Below, piece by piece: positions 26,255 through 36,339 of a stretch of DNA of 64,000 nt (the stretch's first letter is position 1; each line of letters starts with the position of its first letter). Source of the DNA: an uncultured Tenacibaculum sp. (lineage in GTDB: Bacteria; Bacteroidota; Bacteroidia; Flavobacteriales; Flavobacteriaceae); contig NZ_CANMAX010000002.1 in assembly GCF_947495995.1 (NCBI RefSeq), forward strand, positions 124,001 to 188,000. Direction: 5' to 3'. Under the pieces are notes generated by a model that made no database searches, was not told the origin of the DNA, and worked only from the letters and a program-made list of their open reading frames with translations. Both the position numbers and the translations under genes were made by a program.

Positions 26255-26815
26255 ATGAAAAAAGTTTTCCCAATACTAATACTTTTAGTGATGTCAATTC
26301 AAGTAAACGCACAAAAATTACCTTACTACGAAATACCAGAAGCTTCTAAAGAATTTACAGCAGGTTCAGTAGCGAGTAGAATGATAGATGGTTTAGGTTT
26401 TCGTTACTATTGGGCAACAGAAGGTTTAACAGATAAAGATTTAAATTTTAAACCAACGCCAGAAGCAAGAACTTCAGGAGAAACTATAGATCATATTTTA
26501 GGATTATCTCAAGTGATTTTAAATGCAGCATTAAATAAACCTAATGGAGGAAAGCAACCTGAAATGACTTTCAAAGAGAAAAGAGAAAAGACATTACAGA
26601 ATCTTAAAAAAGCAAGTGATATTTTAAGATATCAAAAAGACCTATCAGAGTTTAAAGTAATTTTTGGAGAAAATAAATATCCTTTTTGGAATGCAATAAA
26701 CGGACCAATAGCTGATGCAATGTGGCATGTTGGACAAGTAGTATCGTTTAGAAGATCTTCAGGGAATCCGTTTCCAAAAGGAATTAGTGTATTTACAGGA
26801 AAAGTAAGAAAATAG
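26255..26815 (+). CDS. Exported DinB-like domain protein
   Basis: This protein has 186 residues from the ATG at 26255. The open frame extends to a TTG at 26228, but only the ATG start puts the signal peptide (MKKVFPILILLVMSIQVNAQ) at the N-terminus. The mature part has a DinB/YfiT-like four-helix pattern: RMIDGLGFRYYWATEGLTDKDLNFKP, then ETIDHILGLSQV (first His) and ADAMWHVGQVVSFRR (second His). These are the positions at which DinB proteins bind a metal. DinB proteins are usually cytoplasmic metal-dependent thiol transferases, so an exported version is less common. The ligA start follows directly after its stop. Confidence 0.82.
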   Translation: MKKVFPILILLVMSIQVNAQKLPYYEIPEASKEFTAGSVASRMIDGLGFRYYWATEGLTDKDLNFKPTPEARTSGETIDHILGLSQVILNAALNKPNGGKQPEMTFKEKREKTLQNLKKASDILRYQKDLSEFKVIFGENKYPFWNAINGPIADAMWHVGQVVSFRRSSGNPFPKGISVFTGKVRK

Positions 26816-28813
<1,998 letters not shown>

Positions 28814-28818
28814 TATTT

Positions 28819-29460
28819 TTGAATTTAAAGCGACCTTTATTATTTATTTATGCTCTAATAAGTGTGCTTGCAGTATACTTATTAGCAAATCATAGTGAGC
28901 ATAGAATTAACTTAAAAGCTATACCAATAATAGTTTTATTAGTTACATACTATACTTCTGTTAAAACTATAAATGTAAAGGTTGTTTTATTCTTTTTAAG
29001 TATCATCTTAGCAGATTTAATTATAGTAAACCTAGATTGTTTTAGTATTGGTTTATTATTCTACTGTTTAAGTTACTTAATAATCTCAAGTATATGTTGG
29101 AGGTCTTTTAAAAGCAAAGTAAGAAAAGAAATTATTAAGTATTTCGTTATATTTTTCTTTCTGTTTTTAATTGTTTTCATCTACACAATTAAAAATAAAG
29201 GAAATGCATTTCTTTCTTTGTTCTTGTACGGAGTTACATTAAGTATGGCAACTTCTTTATTGTTTACAAATTACTTGAAGAGGATGATTCCGACAAATTA
29301 CTTTCTATTTCTAGCCATAGCAGCAAGAATTGTGTCAGATTCAATCTTAACGATAGTATTATTTAACGACTATAATATGTACTATTCGATTATAGCTCAC
29401 CTTATTTATTTTATCTCAAATTATTTATTTTACAAAGGATTTATTTTAAGAAATGCCTAA
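28819..29460 (+). CDS. YhhN-like multi-pass membrane protein, divergent copy
   Basis: This 213-residue protein of 7-8 hydrophobic helices starts at a TTG (28819-28821), five bases after ligA. It aligns by eye with the next gene, a clear YhhN protein: LFFLSIILADLIIVN against LFFAFWGDVLLLFP, LYGVTLSMATSLLFTNYLK against VYGLIISTFGTVSLLNYIK, and RIVSDSILTIVLF against FILSDSVLALYKF. The two aspartates that characterise YhhN/TMEM86-type lysoplasmalogenases are kept (LAD, VSDS), but the first-helix KP motif is missing. It may be a paralogue that has changed substrate. It overlaps the next gene by eight bases. Confidence 0.72.
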   Translation: MNLKRPLLFIYALISVLAVYLLANHSEHRINLKAIPIIVLLVTYYTSVKTINVKVVLFFLSIILADLIIVNLDCFSIGLLFYCLSYLIISSICWRSFKSKVRKEIIKYFVIFFFLFLIVFIYTIKNKGNAFLSLFLYGVTLSMATSLLFTNYLKRMIPTNYFLFLAIAARIVSDSILTIVLFNDYNMYYSIIAHLIYFISNYLFYKGFILRNA

Positions 29461-30130
29461 AAACAATTCAATGATGACCAAAAAGACGTTATTTTCTATT
29501 TTGTTCTTAATTGTTGCGTGTATAGAAATTTACGCAACCATATATAATGAAAGAATAATTGAGTTAATTTTTAAACCATTAATTACTTGTGTTTTGGCAG
29601 TCTTATATTTAGTGAGTGTATCAAAACCTAATTTTTGGTTTATATCAGCTTTGTTTTTTGCGTTTTGGGGTGATGTATTATTGTTATTCCCTGAAGATTA
29701 TTTTGTTTTAGGATTAGTGTCTTTTCTTATCACGCATCTTATTTACATCAAGATGATTGTAAAATATCTTCCTAAAATAAAAACGACTACAAAACTGATT
29801 AGTTTAGGAATATTTTTACTTTATTTCTCAGGTATAATTTATGTGATAATGGATAATCTGAAAGAGTTATTTATTCCTGTAATTGTATACGGATTAATAA
29901 TTTCAACTTTCGGAACAGTTTCTCTGTTGAATTACATAAAGAATAAAGCAACTGAAAATTTGTGGTTGTTAATAGGAGCATTAATTTTTATTCTTTCGGA
30001 TAGTGTTTTGGCTTTGTATAAATTCTATAGTCCAGAGCCTATTTTATTACCAGTTATAATGATTACGTATATAACTGCGCAATTTTATATCTGTAAAGCA
30101 ATTATTGCTAAAGCTCAATTAGAGGTTTAA
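29453..30130 (+). CDS. Lysoplasmalogenase-type membrane protein of the YhhN family
   Basis: This 225-residue integral membrane protein of about eight helices has the YhhN/TMEM86 pattern: a first-helix FKPLITCVL, then FFAFWGDVLLLFPEDYFVLGLVSFLITHLIYI, and a late ILSDSVLALYKF. Family members in animals hydrolyse the vinyl-ether bond of lysoplasmalogens; the bacterial role is not settled. It is translationally coupled to a divergent copy upstream. It converges with the DoxX gene, overlapping its 3' end by 12 bases. Confidence 0.85.
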   Translation: MPKNNSMMTKKTLFSILFLIVACIEIYATIYNERIIELIFKPLITCVLAVLYLVSVSKPNFWFISALFFAFWGDVLLLFPEDYFVLGLVSFLITHLIYIKMIVKYLPKIKTTTKLISLGIFLLYFSGIIYVIMDNLKELFIPVIVYGLIISTFGTVSLLNYIKNKATENLWLLIGALIFILSDSVLALYKFYSPEPILLPVIMITYITAQFYICKAIIAKAQLEV

Positions 30131-30502
30131 AAAAGGAATATCTTTTTTATTTATCCATAATAAAATCCCACCACTAATTAGCGTTATTATAGCCATAATA
30201 AATAGTGAGCCACCATCATTATTATGTACAATTCCGATTTTGGTTATATGTGAAAATACAGCACCGAACATTACACCTACAGTAATAAAAGCTCCTAACC
30301 AAGTCTTTTTAGGAATAAACAAGAGTATGGTAGCGATTAATTCAATTACTCCTGTTCCAATTCTCATTAAAGCTTCATGTTCTCCTGCAACTTTAGTAAA
30401 TAAATCAACACTTGCTTCATTAGCTGTAAATTTGAAAAATAATGTTTGCAACATAATTATTCCAGCTATAGCTTTAAGGATTAAGGGGAATTTTTGTTTC
30501 AT
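30119..30502 (-). CDS. DoxX family membrane protein
   Basis: This 127-residue protein has four hydrophobic helices. The first part (LKAIAGIIMLQTLFFKFTANEAS) and the conserved MRIGTGVIELIATILLFIPKKTWLGAF match the DoxX/DoxD-like membrane family, whose members are quinone-linked or of unknown function. It ends inside the end of the converging YhhN gene (12-base overlap), with no separate terminator seen. Confidence 0.85.
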   Translation of the reverse strand: MKQKFPLILKAIAGIIMLQTLFFKFTANEASVDLFTKVAGEHEALMRIGTGVIELIATILLFIPKKTWLGAFITVGVMFGAVFSHITKIGIVHNNDGGSLFIMAIITLISGGILLWINKKDIPFLNL

Positions 30503-30727
30503 GATGAATTCAAGTTTATTTACTGCTTAGACGAACAAAAACAAATATCTTTTCAAGCGAAAGAATAAAAAGTACTTATCCTCAACATAAAAACAGTGCT
30601 AAGCATTTACTTTTTCTGGGGAAGAAGAACAAAATTAAACACGAAATAAAAATTTGTGTATTCTTATTAAAAGGCAATTTAAATTGAAATAAAGCATTAA
30701 TTTTACCCTAAATTTTGAACATTTAAC

Positions 30728-31603
30728 ATGCAAAAGTTTATAGGTACTGGAGTCGCATTAGTAACTCCATTTAATGAAGATAAAAGCATTGATTTCGACG
30801 GCTTAGAAAGATTGGTAAATTATCAAATAGATAATGGTGTGAATTATTTAGTGGTTTTAGGAACTACTGGCGAACCTGCAACATTATCTAAGGAAGAGAA
30901 AGAAGCTGTTAAATCAAAAATTATAGAAGTAAATAATGGTAGATTACCTTTAGTTATAGGAATTGGAGGAAATAATACAGCTGCTGTTGTTGAAGAAATT
31001 AAAAATACAGATCTTTCAAACTTTGATGGTATTTTATCTGTTTCACCATATTATAATAAACCAACACAAGAAGGAATTTATCAGCATTTCAAAGCTGTTT
31101 CAGAAGCTACAGATAAACCAATCATTTTATATAACGTACCAGGAAGAACATCTTCTAATATGTCACCAGAAGTTGTTGTTCGTTTAGCAAACGAATTCGA
31201 AAACGTTGTCGCTGTAAAAGAGGCAAAAGGAGATATGGTACAAGCAATGCGAATTATTCAACATGCTCCGAAAGACTTTTTAGTAATTTCTGGAGATGAC
31301 ATGATTGCTTTACCAATGACTTTAGCTGGTGGATCTGGTGTAATCAGTGTAATTGGAGAAGGTTTACCAAAAGAGTTTTCTGATATGATTCAGTTAGGAT
31401 TAGAAGGAAAAACACAAGAAGCATATGAATTACATTACAAAGTAATGGATAGTATTGATTTAATATTTGCTGAAGGAAATCCTGCTGGAATTAAATCTTT
31501 ATTAAATAAAAAAGGAATTTGTTTAGATGAAGTTCGTTTACCATTAGTCAAAGCATCTGAAGAATTACAAACTCAAATTTCAGATTTTGTAGATTCGCTA
31601 TAA
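30728..31603 (+). CDS. dapA: 4-hydroxy-tetrahydrodipicolinate synthase
   Basis: DapA condenses pyruvate with aspartate semialdehyde, the first committed step towards diaminopimelate and lysine. The 291-residue TIM barrel has the Schiff-base Lys164 (VAVKEAKGD), Tyr135 (ILYNVPGRT) and the [10 protein letters not shown] pyruvate-binding loop. Length is normal. It is a single gene with its own terminator; dapF lies about 8 kb away on the other strand. Confidence 0.97.
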   Translation: MQKFIGTGVALVTPFNEDKSIDFDGLERLVNYQIDNGVNYLVVLGTTGEPATLSKEEKEAVKSKIIEVNNGRLPLVIGIGGNNTAAVVEEIKNTDLSNFDGILSVSPYYNKPTQEGIYQHFKAVSEATDKPIILYNVPGRTSSNMSPEVVVRLANEFENVVAVKEAKGDMVQAMRIIQHAPKDFLVISGDDMIALPMTLAGGSGVISVIGEGLPKEFSDMIQLGLEGKTQEAYELHYKVMDSIDLIFAEGNPAGIKSLLNKKGICLDEVRLPLVKASEELQTQISDFVDSL

Positions 31604-31625
31604 TTCTTAGTATAAATAAAGTTCT

Positions 31626-31660
31626 AAAACCATACGCTTGTGCTTAAAGTGTATGGTTTT
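31626..31660 (+). terminator. dapA terminator
   Basis: A perfect 10-bp stem (AAAACCATAC at 31626-31635 against 31651-31660) encloses a 15-base loop that can pair further. It starts 22 bases after the stop. Confidence 0.75.
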
Positions 31661-31734
31661 ATGGTTTATAAAGAGTTACTTAAGGGGTGATTTTATATCT
31701 TTATTAGAACATTAATCAAACTTAAATCATCTTT

Positions 31735-32748
31735 ATGAAACTCTTAAAAACTTTTCTATTAACGATGTTAGTTTTTGTTAGTTGTAAATCTGCTGATTTG
31801 CCAGAAGCTAAAACTCTAGGAGAACAAAACTCTTCATATTCTTATATTCCTATAGATCCTTTCCCGGTATCAACAGTTATGGGAAATAGCTGTTTACCAT
31901 GTAAACCAGGAGAAGAAATTCCTTATAAATCATTATTGAATTCTTTTCCAGATCAAACTGTTCGTTTATCAATTGCTAAAATCAACGGAGACGGTTCTTT
32001 AACTTACGGTAGTGTTGTTAAAGCTACTGCGAAAAACGACACTTACGAAGTAACTTTAGATTATGTGAATGTTGATGTAACCCAAATTCCATTCTTCTTT
32101 AGAGAAAAAAAAGTAATTTATAATAGTGCTGATGAATCTAAAAAGAAAGAAGATAAAGTAGTGTATGAAATCAAACCTAGTATTCGTTACGATGTGTTTG
32201 ATAATAATATGGATAAAGATTTCTCTTCAGAATATGAAAATCAAAAGAATCAAATCAGAGCGACTTTACCAGAAAAAGAAGAGTGGGAAGAAAAGGTTGT
32301 GCCAGTATACATTGGAGTAGGATTGAGAGTGGTTGCTAGAGTTACAGTTTTAGAAGCCAATGTGAACTTGTCAGGTTTAGGAGTTATTGGAAGTGAAGCT
32401 AAAGCAGGAAGATTGAAGGGAAGTTTAAGTGTACAAACTTTAGGTATCACAGGAAGAAGTGTTTCCTCAGCTTTACCGTTACCAAGTGAAATAAATGAAA
32501 CTACAATTCAGAATGCAATCCTTTCTATTGGTACAATAAAAGCACAATTATACACGAATACTGAAGCAGATGAAAATGATCAGAAAAATAATGGTATTGT
32601 AATTTCTCCAAGAGTTGTCGGGATTTATAAACCATTTAAAGGAGGAGCAGAAGTAATAAATCCAATTATTTCTGAATTGGCTCGTGAACCAGTTCGTTGG
32701 CATCGACCATGTAAGAACAATTCAAAATATCCTAGTTCATGTAATTAA
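31735..32748 (+). CDS. Lipoprotein of unknown function
   Basis: This 337-residue protein has a lipoprotein signal (lipobox VFVSC, Cys17) and no recognised domain. A CLPCKPGE motif lies near residues 54-61 and a second cysteine pair at the C-terminus (CKNNSKYPSSC), which could form disulfides. The middle (about 190-260) is rich in Val and Gly and could form beta strands. The charged linker EKEEWEEK precedes it. It stands alone between dapA and bamD. It is probably anchored in the outer membrane; no function is proposed. Confidence 0.78.
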   Translation: MKLLKTFLLTMLVFVSCKSADLPEAKTLGEQNSSYSYIPIDPFPVSTVMGNSCLPCKPGEEIPYKSLLNSFPDQTVRLSIAKINGDGSLTYGSVVKATAKNDTYEVTLDYVNVDVTQIPFFFREKKVIYNSADESKKKEDKVVYEIKPSIRYDVFDNNMDKDFSSEYENQKNQIRATLPEKEEWEEKVVPVYIGVGLRVVARVTVLEANVNLSGLGVIGSEAKAGRLKGSLSVQTLGITGRSVSSALPLPSEINETTIQNAILSIGTIKAQLYTNTEADENDQKNNGIVISPRVVGIYKPFKGGAEVINPIISELAREPVRWHRPCKNNSKYPSSCN

Positions 32749-32885
32749 AATGAATTTTAGGAGCATTGGGAATAGCTTTCTCAAATCAAATTTAACATAC
32801 GTTTAATAGCATTTTCCATAAGTTTATGCGTTATTGTCGCAGAATTTCTAATAAAATTCAATTTTAATAATACATAATTAATTAG

Positions 32886-32893
32886 TAATTTTG
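32886..32893 (+). promoter_or_regulatory. -7 box of the bamD promoter
   Basis: TAATTTTG matches TAnnTTTG exactly. It ends only four bases before the first ATG (32898) and 13 before the second in-frame ATG (32907), so the transcript has almost no leader. Confidence 0.6.
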
Positions 32894-32897
32894 CCAG

Positions 32898-33731
32898 ATG
32901 CAAAAAATGAAGAGAATAGTTTACGTCGTTTTTACATTTTTAATGTTAACTTCTTGTGGGGAGTATCATAGAGCATTAAATAGAGGTACAACTGATGAGC
33001 AATACAAAATGGCCATTAAGATGTATGAAGCTGAAAAGTATAATAGAGCTTTGCGTTTGTTTGAAAAAATAACGCCTTCATACAGAGGAAAACCGCAAAT
33101 GGAAAGAATCCAGTATATGGTTGCAAATTCTAATTTTAATGAAAAGAATTATGGAATTGCAGGTTATTATTTTGGTCGTTTTTCAGATAACTATCCAAAA
33201 AGTTCTAAAAGAGAAGAAGCAGATTTCTTATCAGCGTTAAGTTATTTTAAAGCTGCTCCGTCTTACACTAAAGATGCAACTAACATTAACAAAGCAATAA
33301 ATGCTTTTCAATCGTTTATTGATAGATATCCTGATTCTCCAAAATTAGCAGAAGCTAACAAGTATTATAGAGATTTACGTTATATGTTAGAAAGTAAATC
33401 TTTCGAAATAGCAAAAAACTATTACAAAACAGCAGGAACAGATCCAAGAAATTATAGAGCAGCTGTGGTAGCTTTCGATAATTTATTGTCAGATTACTTA
33501 GGAACAACATATAAGGAAGAAGCGTTATTTTATAGGTTAAAAGCTTCTCACGATTTTGCAGTGAAAAGTACAGCTAGAAGAAAAGCAGAACGTACAAAAG
33601 CTGCAATTAAAGCATACGAGAAGTTAAAGCGTAACTTCCCAAAATCAAAGTACGATAAAGAATCAGAAGAGATGTTATCAACTTTGAAGGAAATGGAACA
33701 AGAGATACAAAAACAATCAGTTAAAAGTTAA
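32898..33731 (+). CDS. bamD: Outer membrane protein assembly factor BamD
   Basis: BamD is the essential TPR lipoprotein of the BAM complex that inserts beta-barrels into the outer membrane. The 277-residue protein has a lipobox (MLTSC, Cys20 from the first ATG) and about five TPR repeats starting with YKMAIKMYEAEKYNRALRLFEKI, including RFSDNYPKSSKREEADFLSALS. Length is close to E. coli BamD (245). The true start may be the second ATG (32907), because the -7 box ends at 32893. It leads a tight unit with rpoZ and coaBC. Confidence 0.93.
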   Translation: MQKMKRIVYVVFTFLMLTSCGEYHRALNRGTTDEQYKMAIKMYEAEKYNRALRLFEKITPSYRGKPQMERIQYMVANSNFNEKNYGIAGYYFGRFSDNYPKSSKREEADFLSALSYFKAAPSYTKDATNINKAINAFQSFIDRYPDSPKLAEANKYYRDLRYMLESKSFEIAKNYYKTAGTDPRNYRAAVVAFDNLLSDYLGTTYKEEALFYRLKASHDFAVKSTARRKAERTKAAIKAYEKLKRNFPKSKYDKESEEMLSTLKEMEQEIQKQSVKS

Positions 33732-33733
33732 AT

Positions 33734-34057
33734 ATGAATTACAAAGAAACTAAAGCCCCAGTAAGTACAGTAACTTATGATAGAGAAGCAGTTGAGGCAC
33801 CTACTGAAAATATTTATGAGGCTATTTCTATTATAGCTAAAAGAGCTACTCAAATTAATTCTGATTTAAAGAAAGAGTTAGTTGATAAGTTAGACGAGTT
33901 TGCTACTTATAACGATAGCTTAGAAGAAGTTTTTGAAAACAAAGAACAAATAGAGGTATCTAAATTTTACGAAAGATTACCAAAGCCAACAGCTATTGCT
34001 GTTGAAGAGTGGTTAAACGACAAAGTTTATCACCGTTCTACAGACAAAAAGAAATAA
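33734..34057 (+). CDS. rpoZ: DNA-directed RNA polymerase omega-type subunit (Bacteroidota form)
   Basis: This 107-residue protein has the Rpb6/omega motif ENIYEAISIIAKRATQINSDLKKEL (about residues 25-49) and a C-terminal acidic extension (FENKEQIEVSKFYERLPKPTAIAVEEW) typical of Bacteroidota. Omega helps fold and assemble the beta' subunit. It starts two bases after bamD and ends three before coaBC, an arrangement conserved in the phylum. Confidence 0.88.
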   Translation: MNYKETKAPVSTVTYDREAVEAPTENIYEAISIIAKRATQINSDLKKELVDKLDEFATYNDSLEEVFENKEQIEVSKFYERLPKPTAIAVEEWLNDKVYHRSTDKKK

Positions 34058-34060
34058 TTA

Positions 34061-35272
34061 ATGTCTATACTGCAAGGTAAGAAGGTATTACTCGGTATTA
34101 CCGCTGGTATAGCTGCATATAAAACGGCCGGTTTGGTTCGTTTATTTATAAAATCAGGCGCAGAAGTCAAAGTTATTATGACTCCTGCGTCTAAAGATTT
34201 TATAACCCCACTAACATTATCTACACTTTCTAAAAATCCAGTTCATTCTACTTTTTATGATAAAGAAGATGAAAATGAATTATGGAATAACCATGTGGAT
34301 TTAGGTTTGTGGGCTGATATTATGCTAATCGCGCCAGCTACAGCGAATACATTATCAAAAATGACAAATGGTAGTTGCGATAATTTATTATTAGCAACGT
34401 ATTTATCAGCAAAATGTCCAATATATTTTGCTCCAGCAATGGATTTAGATATGTATAAGCATCCATCAACAAAATCAAGTTTAGAGAGTTTACAAAGTTT
34501 TGGTAATATTATGATACCAGCTACATCTGGCGAATTAGCTAGTGGATTAGTTGGTGAAGGAAGAATGGCAGAGCCAGAAGATATTGTTAGTTTTATTGAA
34601 AACGATATGCTTTCTAAATTACCATTGAAAGGTAAAAAGTTACTTTTAACTGCCGGACCAACTTATGAAGCGATAGATCCTGTTCGTTTTATCGGTAATC
34701 ATTCTTCAGGTAAAATGGGATTTGCAGTTGCTGAAGCGGCAGCTAATTTAGGAGCTGAAGTTTTTTTAGTTTCTGGTCCTTCACATCAAAAAATAAAACA
34801 TTCTCTAGTAAACAGAATAGACGTAACATCAGCTCAAGACATGTATGATGCATGTCATAATTATTTTAATGATGTTGATATTGCCATTTTATCGGCAGCA
34901 GTTGCAGATTATAGACCTAAAAATGTAGCTTCTCAGAAAATAAAAAAGAAAGATGCTTCGTTAGTAATTGAGTTAGAACCTACAAAAGATATTTTAAAAT
35001 CTTTAGGAGAAATTAAAAAAGACCAATTATTAGTTGGTTTTGCTTTAGAAACTAACGATGAAGTCTCAAATGCAAAAAAGAAAATCGAGAAGAAGAATTT
35101 AGATCTTATTGTTTTAAATTCTTTACGAGATAAAGGAGCTGGATTCGCAGGAGATACAAATAAAATTACTATTATTGATAAAGATTTTAATGAAACAGGA
35201 TTTGATTTAAAATCGAAAAAAGAAGTAGCTAAAGATATTATTAACGTAATCGTTAATAAACTTTCGAAATAG
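34061..35272 (+). CDS. coaBC: Bifunctional phosphopantothenoylcysteine decarboxylase/phosphopantothenate-cysteine ligase
   Basis: CoaBC carries out two steps of coenzyme A synthesis. The 403-residue protein has the N-terminal flavoprotein domain (GKKVLLGITAGIAAYKTAGLVRLFIKSGAEV, then ATANTLSKMTNGSCDNLLLATYL and FAPAMDLDMYKHPS) and the C-terminal ligase domain (LLLTAGPTYEAIDPVRFIGNHSSGKMG, then AAVADYRP). Length is typical. It lies three bases after rpoZ. The AG(P)T and NHSSGKMG blocks make the assignment secure. Confidence 0.97.
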   Translation: MSILQGKKVLLGITAGIAAYKTAGLVRLFIKSGAEVKVIMTPASKDFITPLTLSTLSKNPVHSTFYDKEDENELWNNHVDLGLWADIMLIAPATANTLSKMTNGSCDNLLLATYLSAKCPIYFAPAMDLDMYKHPSTKSSLESLQSFGNIMIPATSGELASGLVGEGRMAEPEDIVSFIENDMLSKLPLKGKKLLLTAGPTYEAIDPVRFIGNHSSGKMGFAVAEAAANLGAEVFLVSGPSHQKIKHSLVNRIDVTSAQDMYDACHNYFNDVDIAILSAAVADYRPKNVASQKIKKKDASLVIELEPTKDILKSLGEIKKDQLLVGFALETNDEVSNAKKKIEKKNLDLIVLNSLRDKGAGFAGDTNKITIIDKDFNETGFDLKSKKEVAKDIINVIVNKLSK

Positions 35273-35283
35273 TTAGATTTTAC

Positions 35284-35331
35284 TTGAGCGCAGTTGAGTA
35301 AATGTAATGTTAAAAATTCGACTGCGCTCGA
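35284..35331. repeat. REP-like GC-rich imperfect inverted repeat
   Basis: TTGAGCGCAGTTGA (35284-35297) pairs over all 14 positions with TCGACTGCGCTCGA (35318-35331) if two G-T pairs are allowed; the inner nine pairs are perfect. The GC-rich arms stand out in this AT-rich genome and there is no T run, so it is more like a short interspersed palindromic element than a terminator. Confidence 0.6.
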
Positions 35332-35350
35332 CCAGATATTTGAAAAACTT

Positions 35351-36256
35351 ATGGTTGTTAAAAATAGATTTTTTGTAATTGTTTTATGTGTGTTGTCTTC
35401 AATGATTGCAACAGCTCAAGGTGAAATAAATGCTATTGTTGATGTAAATTCCGATAGAATACAAAGTACCAATAAACAAGTTTTTACAACTTTAGAACAA
35501 TCATTAACAGAGTTTATTAATCAAACAAAGTGGACTAATAAGAAGTTCTTAACTCAAGAAAGAATTAATTGTGCATTTACGATTATAATTAACGAGCAAA
35601 ATTCAAATAGTTTTTCGGCATCATTACAGGTGCAGTCTTCACGACCTGTTTATAATTCTACTTACGAAACTCCATTGTTAAATTTAAACGATACAAACTT
35701 TAATTTTCAGTATAACGAGTTTGAACAGTTAATTTACAATCCGAATTCATTCGATTCGAATTTAGTTTCTACCATAGTTTTTTATGTGTATGTAATTTTA
35801 GGAGTTGATGCAGATTCATTTGCGTTACGTGGAGGAGAAAATTACTTAAAGCAAGCTGAAAATGCAATGCGTCAAGCACAGCAAAGTGGAGAATCTGGTT
35901 GGGAAAATACAATTGGAGAACAAAATAGATTTGCTTTAATTGATAGTTTATTATCATCTAAGTTCGGAACATTAAGATCAATTTACTACGAATACCATAG
36001 AAAAGGTTTTGATGTTTTCGCAGATAACGAACGAGAAGCAAAACAAAATATCGCAAACAGTTTACTTCAGTTGGATAAATTATTCAATATTACTGTTGGT
36101 AATTACATGATTCGTGTTTTTTTAGATGCAAAATCTAACGAAATTCGTGAAACTTTTACTCAAGGAAAAACAACAGGTATGGAGGTAAAATTGAAGGAAA
36201 CACTTCAAAGAATCGCTCCAACATTAAGTAGTCAATGGAAAGAAATTAAATCATAA
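35351..36256 (+). CDS. DUF4835 family exported protein
   Basis: This protein has 301 residues from the ATG at 35351. The frame is open back to a TTG at 35294, but that extension would translate the inverted repeat, and only the ATG places a signal peptide (VVKNRFFVIVLCVLSSMIATAQ) at the N-terminus. The mature part (GEINAIVDVNSDRIQSTNKQVFTTLEQSLTEFINQTKW) and its place between coaBC and recN identify the Bacteroidota DUF4835 family. Some databases, as I recall, label this family as a type IX secretion component (PorD); I could not verify that. It is probably periplasmic. Confidence 0.85.
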   Translation: MVVKNRFFVIVLCVLSSMIATAQGEINAIVDVNSDRIQSTNKQVFTTLEQSLTEFINQTKWTNKKFLTQERINCAFTIIINEQNSNSFSASLQVQSSRPVYNSTYETPLLNLNDTNFNFQYNEFEQLIYNPNSFDSNLVSTIVFYVYVILGVDADSFALRGGENYLKQAENAMRQAQQSGESGWENTIGEQNRFALIDSLLSSKFGTLRSIYYEYHRKGFDVFADNEREAKQNIANSLLQLDKLFNITVGNYMIRVFLDAKSNEIRETFTQGKTTGMEVKLKETLQRIAPTLSSQWKEIKS

Positions 36257-36339
36257 TTCTTTTTAAGATTACACTAATATAATTTTAGGCTTCTTTTTTA
36301 CTTTTATTCCGTATTTTTATTGGCTCTAAACGAAGGAAT

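Noticed and set aside
35294..35350. N-terminal extension of the DUF4835 protein
   Set aside because: It would translate a GC-rich palindrome and move the signal peptide away from the N-terminus.
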